From Saccharopolyspora sp. NFXS83 (GTDB lineage Bacteria > Actinomycetota > Actinomycetes > Mycobacteriales > Pseudonocardiaceae), in NCBI RefSeq assembly GCF_026241095.1, contig NZ_JAPFGB010000010.1, forward strand, positions 1 to 64,000: DNA of 64,000 bases, given 5' to 3'. The notes under the pieces were generated by a model, which searched no databases, was not told where the DNA came from, and worked only from the letters and a program-made list of their open reading frames with translations. Shown here in pieces: positions 8,268 to 16,615 of this stretch (its first letter is position 1; each line of letters begins with the position of its first letter). Made by a program: the position numbers and the translations under genes.

Positions 8268-8966
8268 TCAGCGGAGGGCTTCGGCGACGGCTCGGGCGGT
8301 GTCGAAGACCAGCGGTCCGACCTCGTCGCCGACGAGGGGTTCGAGGGCCACCACTCCGACGCTGGCGCGCAGTCCCGGCACGCCCTGGACCGGCGCGGCG
8401 ACCCCATAAGCACCGTTGTGCAGCTCGCCGCTGCTCACCACCCAGCGCGGCCCGTTCGGCGGCAGGTCCACGGCGCGTCCCGCCGCACCGCGCTGCACCG
8501 GGTGACGGGTGCCCACCCGGTAGGACACGTGGTAGCTCGTCCAGGACGGCTCCACCACGGCGATGGCCTGCGCCTCGCCGCCGTCGGCGACGGTGAGGTG
8601 CACGGTGGCGCCCACGTGCTCGGCGAGTCCGCGCAGCGCGGGCAGCGACGCGAACCGCAACTGCGGCAGCACCCGCCCCGCCACCCACAGCACGCCGAGC
8701 CCGAGCCGCACCCGGGACCCTTCGCGCCGCACCAGCCCGCGGGCCTGCAGCGGCCCCAGCAGCCGGTACACGGCTGCGCGGCTCACCCCCACGGTCGCGG
8801 CGAGGTCGCTGATGGTGGGCGCGGCACCGTCGGCTTCGGCGACGGCCTGCAGCAGGTTCAGCCCGCGCTCCAAGGTCAGCGAGGTCTCCTTGGGCGGCAC
8901 GGCGTCGTCACGCCCGCGCGGCCGGTGCGGCAACGAGGACCGAGCGGGGTCGGTGGGTCGGGTCAC
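8268..8966 (-). CDS. IclR-family transcriptional regulator
   Basis: 232 residues. A winged helix-turn-helix lies at about 30-90 (LERGLNLLQAVAEADGAAPTISDLA, then VGVSRAAVYRLLGPL), followed by an IclR-type effector domain with short conserved blocks. It starts 3 nt after the fumarylacetoacetase stop, with a GGAGG ribosome site inside the end of that gene, so the two are co-transcribed. IclR regulators often control aromatic catabolism and sense a pathway intermediate; here that would be tyrosine/homogentisate breakdown. The ligand is not predictable from sequence. Confidence 0.85.
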   Translation of the reverse strand: MTRPTDPARSSLPHRPRGRDDAVPPKETSLTLERGLNLLQAVAEADGAAPTISDLAATVGVSRAAVYRLLGPLQARGLVRREGSRVRLGLGVLWVAGRVLPQLRFASLPALRGLAEHVGATVHLTVADGGEAQAIAVVEPSWTSYHVSYRVGTRHPVQRGAAGRAVDLPPNGPRWVVSSGELHNGAYGVAAPVQGVPGLRASVGVVALEPLVGDEVGPLVFDTARAVAEALR

Positions 8967-8969
8967 CGG

Positions 8970-10175
8970 TCACCTCCAGGTCGCGGACAGCACCGTTCCC
9001 GTCACCTCGCTGAGGCCGATGACCGAACCGTCCGGTCCGGGCGCGGTTCCACCGAGTGTGACTCGATCTCCGTCCTGGAGGAAGGTGCGCTGCTCGCCGT
9101 CGTCCAGCGTGATCGGTTCGGACCCTCCCCAGGTCAGCTCCAGCAGGCAGCCGCGCTGGTCCCGGTCGGGCCCGGACACGGTGCCGGAGGCGAACAGGTC
9201 CCCGGCCCGCACGGTCGCCCCGTTCACGGTGAGGTGCGCGAGCTGCTGCGCCGGGGACCACGACATGTCGGCGAACCGCGGCCGGGACAGCACGATGTCG
9301 TTGCACCGCACTTCGAGCCGCAGGTCCAGCCCCCACGGTTCGGTCTCGGTGAGGTAGTCGTGCAGCGCGTGCTCCCGTTCGGGCAGCGCGATCCGGGCGT
9401 GCTCGAACGCCTCCAGCGGTGTGATCCACCCGGCGACGGACGTCGCGAAGGACTTCGACAGGAACGGCCCGAGCGGCTGCGACTCCCAGGCCTGCAGGTC
9501 CCGCGCGGACCAGTCGTTGACCAGCGCCACGCCGAAGCAGTGCTCGGCGAAGTCCTCCGTCGGCACCCGCGCGGCGGTCTCGCCGCCGCAGACGAAGCCG
9601 ACCTCCGCTTCGAAGTCGAGCCTGCGGGTGGGCCCGAACGCCGGGTTCCGGTCGCCGGTGGTGCGCCGCTGCCCGCTGGGCCGCGGCACGTCGGTGCCGG
9701 AGACGCCCACGGTGCCCGCCCGGCCGTGGTAGCCGATGGGCAGGTGCGTCCAGTTGTCGGGGAGTTCAGCGGCGCCCCGGCGCAGGATGCGGCCGACGTT
9801 CTCGGCGTGGTGGCGCGAGGAGTAGAAGTCCACGTAGTCGCCGACGGTGAACGGCAGCACCAGCGTGTGCCAGTCGGTGCGCACCAGTTCCGCCCCGGCC
9901 GGCGCCGAACCGGCCGTGACGATCGCGGTGAGCCGTTCCCGCAGTTCCCGCCACCGCTCCCGTCCGGCGGCCAGCAGTGGATCGAGCGAGTTCGCGCTGA
10001 CCAGCTCGGCCAGCCGAGGCCCCAGCGCGTCCGCGATCCCGCGCAGCGGCAAGGCGTGCTTGCCGACCCGCACGGAGATCACCGGACCTTGCGAGGTCAC
10101 CAGCACGCCGTAGGGCAGCGTCTGCGGCCCGAACGGCTTGTCGGTGGCGAACTCGGGGTCCTCGATCCAGGTCAC
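8970..10175 (-). CDS. fahA: Fumarylacetoacetase
   Basis: 401 residues, the usual length of the eukaryote-like bacterial enzyme. The N-terminal FAA_hydrolase_N region (YGVLVTSQGPVISVRVG) is followed by the catalytic block DYVDFYSSRHHAENVGRI and metal-binding acidic residues in DFEAEVGFVCG and VNDWSARDLQAWE. It hydrolyses 4-fumarylacetoacetate to fumarate and acetoacetate, the last step of tyrosine/homogentisate degradation. The GTG start overlaps the upstream stop as GTGA. Homogentisate dioxygenase and maleylacetoacetate isomerase are not in the window. Confidence 0.93.
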   Translation of the reverse strand: MTWIEDPEFATDKPFGPQTLPYGVLVTSQGPVISVRVGKHALPLRGIADALGPRLAELVSANSLDPLLAAGRERWRELRERLTAIVTAGSAPAGAELVRTDWHTLVLPFTVGDYVDFYSSRHHAENVGRILRRGAAELPDNWTHLPIGYHGRAGTVGVSGTDVPRPSGQRRTTGDRNPAFGPTRRLDFEAEVGFVCGGETAARVPTEDFAEHCFGVALVNDWSARDLQAWESQPLGPFLSKSFATSVAGWITPLEAFEHARIALPEREHALHDYLTETEPWGLDLRLEVRCNDIVLSRPRFADMSWSPAQQLAHLTVNGATVRAGDLFASGTVSGPDRDQRGCLLELTWGGSEPITLDDGEQRTFLQDGDRVTLGGTAPGPDGSVIGLSEVTGTVLSATWR

Positions 10176-11047
10176 AACAGCCCCAACCCTTCCAGGTCCG
10201 TCACCGGGCCGGTCAGCGAGCAGGAGCCGTAGGAGGAGAACACGTCGCGCACCGCGGTCGCGGCGGCGTCGGACAGCGAGTTCGCCTCGGCGGCGAGGGC
10301 TTCCCCGTCGGAGCTCGACAGCGCGTCGCGCACGTCGCCACCGGACAGGCAGCGCGCCGTGGCCACCAGGAGGTTGATGAAGCCGTGCTGCATGAACCCG
10401 GTTTCCGGGTCGGCGCCGCGGATCGCGGCCTGCATTCCGGCGGTGGTCTTGAACGGCACGCTCAGGGTGCTGACGGTGGCGAGGAAGTCGGCGACGACGT
10501 CGACGGGCGGCACCGATTCGGAGGTGGGCCCGCCGGTGCGGAGCTTCGGCCAGCAGCCGTGCTCGGCGACGCGCTTGATCCCCTCCAACCAGCCTTCGGG
10601 GCTGCGGCGCGGTTCGACGACGCGGACGACGTCCTCGGGCACGAACTCGGAGACCCGTTCCAGCCACACGTCGTCGACGTCGGAGGGAGCGGGCATTTCG
10701 ACCATGCGCAGTGCCAGGAGTTCCTGCCTGCCTTCGATGATGGACAGCGCCTTCGGCACGCCGCCGAGGCCGGTGTCGCACACGAGCGACAGCGGCACCG
10801 GCTCGGCCGGTTTGGCCTTGGCGAGCTCGGTGATGAGCTCGGCCAGCCGGGATGCTTGGCACAGCATCGGGCCCAGCACCCCCGAGTACTCGCCCGCTCG
10901 GGCGGCTAGGTGGTCGTCGACCGCCTGGGCGACTTGCGCGCTCCCCGGTGGGAACAGCGCGGCGTCGTCGACCAGTCGGGCGAACAGGGGCGGGATGCCG
11001 CGCGGACCCGGCGCGCGAAGCTCAACAGCGCTTGACACGGCAGACAC
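10172..11047 (-). CDS. Conserved hypothetical protein coupled to fumarylacetoacetase
   Basis: 291 residues from the GTG at 11047; no signal peptide or membrane helix. Near the N-terminus is FARLVDDAALFPPG, a block I recall from actinobacterial hypothetical proteins; later come KTTAGMQAAIR and GFMQHGFINLL. I cannot assign a fold or reaction. Its stop overlaps the fahA start and the IclR gene follows, so it belongs to the same operon and probably the same pathway. An 11-bp palindrome lies 15 nt before the start. A longer frame to 11134 would run across that palindrome, so the shorter start is preferred. Confidence 0.7.
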   Translation of the reverse strand: MSAVSSAVELRAPGPRGIPPLFARLVDDAALFPPGSAQVAQAVDDHLAARAGEYSGVLGPMLCQASRLAELITELAKAKPAEPVPLSLVCDTGLGGVPKALSIIEGRQELLALRMVEMPAPSDVDDVWLERVSEFVPEDVVRVVEPRRSPEGWLEGIKRVAEHGCWPKLRTGGPTSESVPPVDVVADFLATVSTLSVPFKTTAGMQAAIRGADPETGFMQHGFINLLVATARCLSGGDVRDALSSSDGEALAAEANSLSDAAATAVRDVFSSYGSCSLTGPVTDLEGLGLL

Positions 11048-11061
11048 GCTAATGCCGCGCC

Positions 11062-11072
11062 GTTCAGTGAAC
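11062..11072 (-). promoter_or_regulatory. Candidate operator, GTTCA-N-TGAAC
   Basis: A perfect 11-bp palindrome, GTTCAGTGAAC, lies 15 nt upstream of the first gene of the fumarylacetoacetase/IclR operon. It could be the IclR-family operator. The rest of 11048-11457 has no convincing gene. Confidence 0.4.
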
Positions 11073-11457
11073 AAAGGTGGCCGATATACGGACGTTCGGC
11101 GGTCTCCGGCGGCCCTCGTTCGGGGGATCATCACCGCAGGTGGCGGGCGTTCGCGACACCGTTGGCCCAGCCGGGTGGCGGCCTTCGGCCGGATCGGGCC
11201 GTTCCGGTGAACGGGTTGATCTTAACCGCCACGCCCGGCCGGGCGATCGGAACGACTTTCCTCCCCGATCGTCGCGAAGGCCCGCCCGATCGTCCCATCG
11301 CGCCGGAGCGGCCGTGCCCGGAAAGCCGCCCGCGATCACCGGGTCGATCTCGGGGCGGCCTGAAACCCGTCCCATGGCGTGGAATTCACCCGGCGGGACG
11401 CGCCGCGGAAATCCGATCAACTGGTAATACGGGTAGCGGCTTTCCCCTGCGGACCTG

Positions 11458-11476
11458 CTGGGTTAGGCTTACCTAA
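11458..11476 (+). promoter_or_regulatory. IdeR/DtxR iron box
   Basis: CTGGGTTAGGCTTACCTAA matches the 19-bp IdeR/DtxR consensus TWAGGTTAGSCTWACCTWA at 17 of 19 positions. It ends 14 nt before the start codon of the DUF2470 gene, overlapping the likely promoter/ribosome-site region, the usual place for iron-dependent repression. Confidence 0.8.
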
Positions 11477-11490
11477 GTTGGAGGTGAGCG

Positions 11491-12270
11491 GTGCGCGAGA
11501 GGACGACACGTCGACCGGCCAAGCCGACCCCGGCGGAGCGGGCCAGGACGATAGCTCGACGAGGTGGCAGGGCCGCGTTGATGCCTTCCGGGGAGAGTTC
11601 CGCTCGGATCGCTCCGCTGCTGCACCACGTGCATCCCGACGGCACCGCCACGGTGCTGCTCGGGGATGACCACCCGCTGGTCGCGACCGCGTGGCAGGCG
11701 CCGCGCACCGAGATCGCTGTGGTGCTGGAGGTCGCCGACCCCACCCCGGTGCGGCTGCGCGAACCGGTGCGCGGGCTGCTGTGGTTGACCGGCCGGATCC
11801 GGGTGCTCACGGGCTCGGACGCCCGCGAGGACGTGCTGGCGGTCGCCGAGCAGCGCCCGGACAGCCGGCTGCTCGACGCGGGCCACGGGGCGTCGGTGCT
11901 GAAGCTGGAGCCCGCATCGCTGGTGCTGGCCGACGCGGAGGGCACGTGCTCGGTGCCGGCCGCGGAGTTCACCGCCGCCAGCCCGGACCCGTTCTGCCTG
12001 TTCGAGGACGACTGGCTGCGGCACTTGGAGAGCGCGCACCGGGACGTGGTGGGGATGCTCGCCCGGCACCTGCCAGACGACCTGCGCGGCGGGCACATCC
12101 GGCCGCTGGGCCTGGACCGGTTCGGGTTGCGGCTGCGGGTGGAGTCGGCCGACGGCGATCACGACGTGCGGCTGGCGTTCTCGGCGCCGGTGGACAACGC
12201 CGAGTCGCTGGGTCTGGAACTGCGCCGCCTGGTCGGTTGCCCCTTCTTGGCGGGTCAGCGCTCGGCCTGA
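11491..12270 (+). CDS. DUF2470-containing, HugZ-like heme-iron utilisation protein
   Basis: 259 residues. The N-terminal part (about 30-165) resembles a split-barrel flavin/heme-binding fold. The C-terminal part (about 170-255; FCLFEDDWLRHLESAHRD, then DVRLAFSAPVDNAESL) fits the DUF2470 domain found at the end of HugZ/HutZ-type heme-degrading proteins. A GGAGGTGA ribosome site precedes the GTG start. The strong iron box implies expression when iron is scarce. The role in releasing iron from heme is inferred from family and context, not from catalytic residues. Confidence 0.75.
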   Translation: MRERTTRRPAKPTPAERARTIARRGGRAALMPSGESSARIAPLLHHVHPDGTATVLLGDDHPLVATAWQAPRTEIAVVLEVADPTPVRLREPVRGLLWLTGRIRVLTGSDAREDVLAVAEQRPDSRLLDAGHGASVLKLEPASLVLADAEGTCSVPAAEFTAASPDPFCLFEDDWLRHLESAHRDVVGMLARHLPDDLRGGHIRPLGLDRFGLRLRVESADGDHDVRLAFSAPVDNAESLGLELRRLVGCPFLAGQRSA

Positions 12271-12648
12271 TCAGTCCTCGGAGTGGACGGCGCGCACCGG
12301 AGCGATGCGGCCCCGGTGGTAGCGCAGCGGAACCGTGCCGGGCCCGAGCAGCAGCGCCTCGTCGACCTCGCCGCCGCGGGTGACCGCCCAGAGGAAGGCG
12401 TGCGCGGCGCGCCACGCCCGCTGCGGGCCGTCGGTCCCGGTGAAGCGCACCAGCATCGGGTACCGCCCGAGGCCGCCGGGTTCGTCGTGGTCCTCGCACA
12501 GCTCCACGAGCACCGCCGCGCGCACCCCGACGAGTCCGGCGGATCCGATGGGGCCGTCGAGCACCACGAACGGGTGCTGGAGCTGGAGCGAGTCCAGCAC
12601 CAGGTCGACGCGGGGTTCGCCGCGCAGGAACACCCGAAATCCGTCCAT
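12271..12648 (-). CDS. Hypothetical protein, 125 aa
   Basis: A soluble protein without a recognised domain. It starts with an ATG after a GGAGGAG ribosome site. Features are VDLVLDSLQLQHPFVVLDG near the N-terminus and RFTGTDGPQRAWRAAHAFLWAV in the second half. It abuts the iron-boxed DUF2470 gene tail to tail, and the CPBP gene diverges from it. Codon use is typical of neighbours. Function unknown. Confidence 0.6.
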   Translation of the reverse strand: MDGFRVFLRGEPRVDLVLDSLQLQHPFVVLDGPIGSAGLVGVRAAVLVELCEDHDEPGGLGRYPMLVRFTGTDGPQRAWRAAHAFLWAVTRGGEVDEALLLGPGTVPLRYHRGRIAPVRAVHSED

Positions 12649-12812
12649 GCCGCTCCTCCCGGCCGCGTGCGTTCGCGCCGGGCTTGGATGTCGGCGAAGG
12701 CGGACTCGTTCCCTCCGATCCCGTCCCCGGTTTTGCCGGATTTCCGTTGCCGGGCGCGGGATGCCCCGCCGTTTCCGCTGGACGCCGAGCTCCCACCGGT
12801 ACGGTTCACCGG

Positions 12813-13622
12813 GTGAGCACTGTGCGCGAGTGGCTGTTCCCGTCCCGCCCGGAGCAACCTGCGCGGCTGACCGGTCCGGCGCAGCGGCGGGCGATCGGCG
12901 TCGAGCTGCTCCTGGTGTTCGCGGTGACGCTCGGCATGTCCGGCTTGCAGAGCCTGCTGTCGCTGCTGGACGCGTTGGCGCAGACCCAGTCGCTGGCGGA
13001 CCAGTCGGTGGCGATCAACGCCCCGCAGGCCGAGTCGGGCCTGCTGGACCTGCTGCGCCAGCTCGCGAGCGTGCTGCGGTTGTTCGCGTGGGGCGGGCTG
13101 GGGATCTTCCTGCTGTGGCGCGGTGGTGTCGCGCTGCACCGGATCGGCATGGACCGCTCGCGGCCGTGGCGGGACGCCGCGGGCGGCGCGGGGTTGGCCG
13201 CGCTGATCGGCGTTCCGGGCCTGGGCCTGTACCTGACGGCGCACGCGCTCGGCCTGAGCCTCACCGTGCAGCCGTCCACTTTGGACGACGCGTGGTGGCG
13301 GGCGCCGGTGCTGGTGCTCTCGGCGTTCGGCAACTCGTTCGCCGAGGAGGCCCTGGTGGTCGCCTACCTGCTGACGCGGCTGCGGCAGCTGGGCTGGTCG
13401 GAGAACCGGTCGTTGTGGGTGTCGGCGGTGCTGCGCGGGAGCTACCACCTGTACCAGGGCTTCGGAGGTTTCGTGGGCAACGTGGTGATGGGCCTGGTCT
13501 TCGGCCGGGTGTGGCAGCGCACGAACCGGCTGTGGCCGCTGGTGATCGGCCACGCGCTGATCGACGTGGTGGCGTTCGTGGGTTACGCGGCGCTGCGCGG
13601 GCACGTCGGCTGGCTGCCCTGA
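12813..13622 (+). CDS. CPBP-family intramembrane metalloprotease-like protein
   Basis: 269 residues with about six to eight hydrophobic helices. The CPBP (CAAX protease / bacteriocin-processing) motifs are present: FGNSFAEEALVVAYL (motif 1, two Glu), LRGSYHLYQGF (motif 2, His) and VIGHALIDVV (motif 3, His and Asp). These membrane proteases may process lipidated or secreted peptides; the substrate is unknown. I chose the GTG at 12813, since the longer frame adds a Pro/Gly-rich lead with no membrane character. Confidence 0.82.
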   Translation: MSTVREWLFPSRPEQPARLTGPAQRRAIGVELLLVFAVTLGMSGLQSLLSLLDALAQTQSLADQSVAINAPQAESGLLDLLRQLASVLRLFAWGGLGIFLLWRGGVALHRIGMDRSRPWRDAAGGAGLAALIGVPGLGLYLTAHALGLSLTVQPSTLDDAWWRAPVLVLSAFGNSFAEEALVVAYLLTRLRQLGWSENRSLWVSAVLRGSYHLYQGFGGFVGNVVMGLVFGRVWQRTNRLWPLVIGHALIDVVAFVGYAALRGHVGWLP

Positions 13623-13789
13623 TCCCGCGCTTCGACCCGCCGATCCGAGTCGCCGACCGGACGCAACGAATCGGTGATCGTCTCCCATTTCCTCGCAACG
13701 ATCGATGTTTTTGTCGGCTGACCAGCGCTGTTTTCGATCGTGGCAGCTAGGCTCCGGTATCGACGGCGAACACGGCTGAAGGCGGCATC

Positions 13790-15004
13790 GTGAACGAATC
13801 CGGCAGCACGACCGAACCGCACGTGCGCAGCGAGGTGGGGCCGTTGCGCGCCGTCCTGCTGCACCGGCCGGGCAACGAGCTCAAGCGCCTCACCCCGCGC
13901 AACAGCGACCAGCTGCTGTTCGACGCGATCCCGTGGGTGGACCGAGCGCAAGCCGAGCACGACGCGTTCGCCGAGGTGCTGCGCGCCCGCGGCATCGACG
14001 TGGTGCTGCTGCACGAGCTGCTGATCGAGACGCTGGGCGACCCCCGCGCGCGGGCGGCGGCGGTGCTCAGCGCGGTGGACGAGCGCGAGATCGGCACCGA
14101 CATCGCCGACGCCCTCCGCTCCCACTTGTCCACAGTGGACGAGAAGGCGCTGGCGGAGGCGCTGATCGCGGGCATGACGTTCGAGGAGCTGCCCACCTCC
14201 GAAGGCGACTCGCTGGTGCGCCGGATGCACCTGCCGCACGACTTCGCGCTCACCCCGCTGCCGAACCTGCTGTTCACCCGCGATTCCTCGGTGTGGGTGG
14301 GAGATCGCGTCGCGGTCGCCGCGCTCGCGATGCCCGCGCGCCGCCGCGAATCCGCGATCACCGACCTGATCTACGCCTACCACCCGCGCTTCTCCCGATC
14401 CGGCCGCGCGTACGGCGCGCACTCCGCGCCCGTCGAAGGCGGCGACGTGCTGCTGCTGGCACCTGGCGTCGTCGCGATCGGCGTCGGCGAGCGCACCACT
14501 CCGGCGGGCGCGGAGTCCTTCGCCCGCTCGATGTTCGCCGACGACCTCGCGCACACGGTGCTCGCGGTCCCGATCGCCCAGCAGCGCGCGTCGATCCACC
14601 TGGACACGGTGTGCACGATGGTCGCCGAAGACGCCGTGGTGATGTACCCGGCGATCCAGCACTCGCTGACCGCGTACTCGCTGCGCCCGAAGGACGGCGG
14701 CGTGGACGTGTCCGGACCCGAACCGTTCCTGCGCAGCGCCGCGCACGCGATGGGCATCGACCGGCTGCGCGTCATCGACACCGGCTTGGATCCGGTCACC
14801 GCCGAGCGCGAGCAGTGGGAGGACGGCAACAACACGCTCGCCCTGTCCCCCGGCGTCGTCGTCGCCTACGAGCGCAACGTGGAGACGAACTCCCGCCTGG
14901 AGGCCGCCGGCATCGAGGTGGTGCGCATCAGCGGCTCCGAACTCGGCACCGGCCGAGGCGGCCCCCGCTGCATGTCCTGCCCCATCATCCGCGAATCGCT
15001 GTAG
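13790..15004 (+). CDS. arcA: Arginine deiminase
   Basis: 404 residues, the usual length. Guanidino-group hydrolase motifs are in order: N-terminal [30 protein letters not shown] (FTRD), [13 protein letters not shown] (EGGD), [10 protein letters not shown] (catalytic His) and the C-terminal [10 protein letters not shown] with the nucleophilic Cys. It converts arginine to citrulline and ammonia. No arcB or arcC is near, so energy generation from arginine would need distant genes. The GTG start follows GAAGGCGG. Confidence 0.95.
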   Translation: MNESGSTTEPHVRSEVGPLRAVLLHRPGNELKRLTPRNSDQLLFDAIPWVDRAQAEHDAFAEVLRARGIDVVLLHELLIETLGDPRARAAAVLSAVDEREIGTDIADALRSHLSTVDEKALAEALIAGMTFEELPTSEGDSLVRRMHLPHDFALTPLPNLLFTRDSSVWVGDRVAVAALAMPARRRESAITDLIYAYHPRFSRSGRAYGAHSAPVEGGDVLLLAPGVVAIGVGERTTPAGAESFARSMFADDLAHTVLAVPIAQQRASIHLDTVCTMVAEDAVVMYPAIQHSLTAYSLRPKDGGVDVSGPEPFLRSAAHAMGIDRLRVIDTGLDPVTAEREQWEDGNNTLALSPGVVVAYERNVETNSRLEAAGIEVVRISGSELGTGRGGPRCMSCPIIRESL

Positions 15005-15145
15005 TCGGGGCCGCGCCCGCTGCCGCAGTTCGAGCAGATTCCTGGCCTGCCGCCCGCATTCCTCGCAGGCCGGGTCCAGACAGTCCACATCGGACGGTTC
15101 GACGAGCTCGTCCGCCTGTTCGGCCTGGAACACGGCGCGGAGTCC

Positions 15146-15676
15146 ATGCAGAGCTACGGCAACACGATCATGAACGGTCTGCTCCAGACCGAGGAGCACA
15201 CCCGAGCGGTCATCGAATCGGCCGCGCCCAACATCCGGCTCGCCGAAACCGATCGCCGCGTGCAGGCCCGCATGATCAGGCAACGCCGGATCACCGGAGA
15301 CGACCCGCTTCACTTGAGCACCGCCATCAGCGAGGCCGTGCTGCACCAGCAGATCGGCGGCGCACGCTGCCTGAAAGCACAGTTGGAGCACGTGGCTCGC
15401 CTCATCGAATCGCACCCTGACACGCTCGAAGTGCGGGTGGTCCCCTTCTCCTCCACCGGCCATGCCGCAGTGGGCGGATCCTCGTTCCTGCTCTCGGACT
15501 TCCCGAGCGGTCGCCTGCCGACGATGTTGTGGCACGAGACGGCCACCTCAACCAAGCTCACCTCCACGCACCTGGCCGTCCGCGAACACGGCATCGCGCC
15601 GGCCGGAGCGACGAGCAGCGCATTCAGCCGGGAGGATTCGCTAGCGATGATCAAGGCGGCTTCCGGCGATCTGTAG
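15146..15676 (+). CDS. DUF5753 (Scr1-type) protein lacking its helix-turn-helix
   Basis: 176 residues matching only the C-terminal DUF5753 domain of XRE regulators linked to DUF397 proteins: QSYGNTIMNGLLQTEEHTRAVI, then RMIRQRRI and LEVRVVPFSSTGHAAVGGSSFLL. The frame is open upstream only to the arcA stop at 15002, and that stretch continues the domain (FDELVRLFGLEHGAESM) without any DNA-binding domain. It therefore looks like a truncated remnant or a separately used sensor domain. No clear ribosome site precedes the ATG. No DUF397 partner is adjacent. Confidence 0.65.
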   Translation: MQSYGNTIMNGLLQTEEHTRAVIESAAPNIRLAETDRRVQARMIRQRRITGDDPLHLSTAISEAVLHQQIGGARCLKAQLEHVARLIESHPDTLEVRVVPFSSTGHAAVGGSSFLLSDFPSGRLPTMLWHETATSTKLTSTHLAVREHGIAPAGATSSAFSREDSLAMIKAASGDL

Positions 15677-15797
15677 ACCGCACCGGCGGCACGCTCAGCT
15701 TCTCCCGCTCCCGATGGGCGGCGTTCCTCGCGGCGCTGTAACCGGCCGGATCGAGCGATCCGGCGTGCGCGCCGCCCCGCGCTGCCAGAGTGGAGGC

Positions 15798-16496
15798 ATG
15801 GGATTCGGCATCGCTGATCGAGAGGAACCGGCGTGCAGCGAGTTCGGGCTGCGGGTGGAGCAGGCCGAGACGGGGATCGGGAGCGGGCCCGCACTGGTGT
15901 TCGTCGTTGACGGGGAAGACCTGTTCGGGCGGACGTTGCAGCTGAAGGGCGTCGGGCGGGACCCGGACTCCCTGCTCGGGAGGTCGAGTCCGCTGCTGCC
16001 GACCGATTGGCCGGAACAGCCGCGGACCACGGTGCTGCGGCGGTGCAATTGCGGCATCGAAGGCTGCGGATTCGCTAGCGCTCGGATCCAGGAAGACCGG
16101 TACGGCTGCGACCACGTCGTCTGGAGCGATTTCACGCTGCATTGCATGGGCGATGTGGAACCTCCCACAGAGCTACGATTCCGCACCGCTCAGTACGTCG
16201 CGGAAATCGTGCGCTGCCACGCCGATCGGTCGCGGGAATCCACTGCCCGGCGCATCGCACGAGAGGTGGCCGGGGTGCTCGACGCCGACCCCGGCATCCT
16301 CGGCCAGTGGGGCTTGGGCCTGCGGCGAGCACAGCCGCATGACTGGCAGGGCGAGGTCTCCATGCTGGTCACAGATGGCGCTGCCGACTACATGACGAGC
16401 CACGGCAGCACGGACGACGCCGCGACGATCATCGCACGGCTGCGGTCCGCCGATCCCCGCGAAAGCGCCGAGCACACCTACCCCAGGCTCGGATGA
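15798..16496 (+). CDS. Hypothetical protein with CxCGxxGC motif
   Basis: 232 residues from the ATG at 15798. The centre has LRRCNCGIEGCGFASARI, a possible metal-binding turn; I recall similar CxCGxxGC blocks in actinobacterial hypothetical proteins. The C-terminal third is helical (RFRTAQYVAEIVRCHADRS, later DDAATIIARL). No signal or membrane segment. It follows the headless DUF5753 gene in the same direction with a spacing of 121 bp. No function can be assigned. Confidence 0.55.
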   Translation: MGFGIADREEPACSEFGLRVEQAETGIGSGPALVFVVDGEDLFGRTLQLKGVGRDPDSLLGRSSPLLPTDWPEQPRTTVLRRCNCGIEGCGFASARIQEDRYGCDHVVWSDFTLHCMGDVEPPTELRFRTAQYVAEIVRCHADRSRESTARRIAREVAGVLDADPGILGQWGLGLRRAQPHDWQGEVSMLVTDGAADYMTSHGSTDDAATIIARLRSADPRESAEHTYPRLG

Positions 16497-16502
16497 ATCC
16501 AC

Positions 16503-16521
16503 TTAGGATTGCCTTGCCGAA
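16503..16521 (+). promoter_or_regulatory. IdeR-type iron box 1 of the ferritin promoter
   Basis: TTAGGATTGCCTTGCCGAA matches the IdeR consensus at about 15 of 19 positions. It is 95-113 nt upstream of the ferritin ATG. In mycobacteria IdeR activates bfrB through multiple upstream boxes, and the distance here suits activation rather than repression. Confidence 0.6.
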
Positions 16522-16522
16522 A

Positions 16523-16541
16523 TAAGGCAAAGTAAACTTAA
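16523..16541 (+). promoter_or_regulatory. IdeR-type iron box 2 (weaker)
   Basis: TAAGGCAAAGTAAACTTAA matches about 12 of 19 consensus positions and is in tandem with box 1 at a 20-bp pitch. A still weaker third 19-mer starts at 16538. Confidence 0.4.
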
Positions 16542-16615
16542 GCAAGGTTCGGCGAACATTCCCAAGGGTTGCCTGATGAATTGCGAGTTGTCAATTGGAG
16601 CGTATTCTTCGAGCC

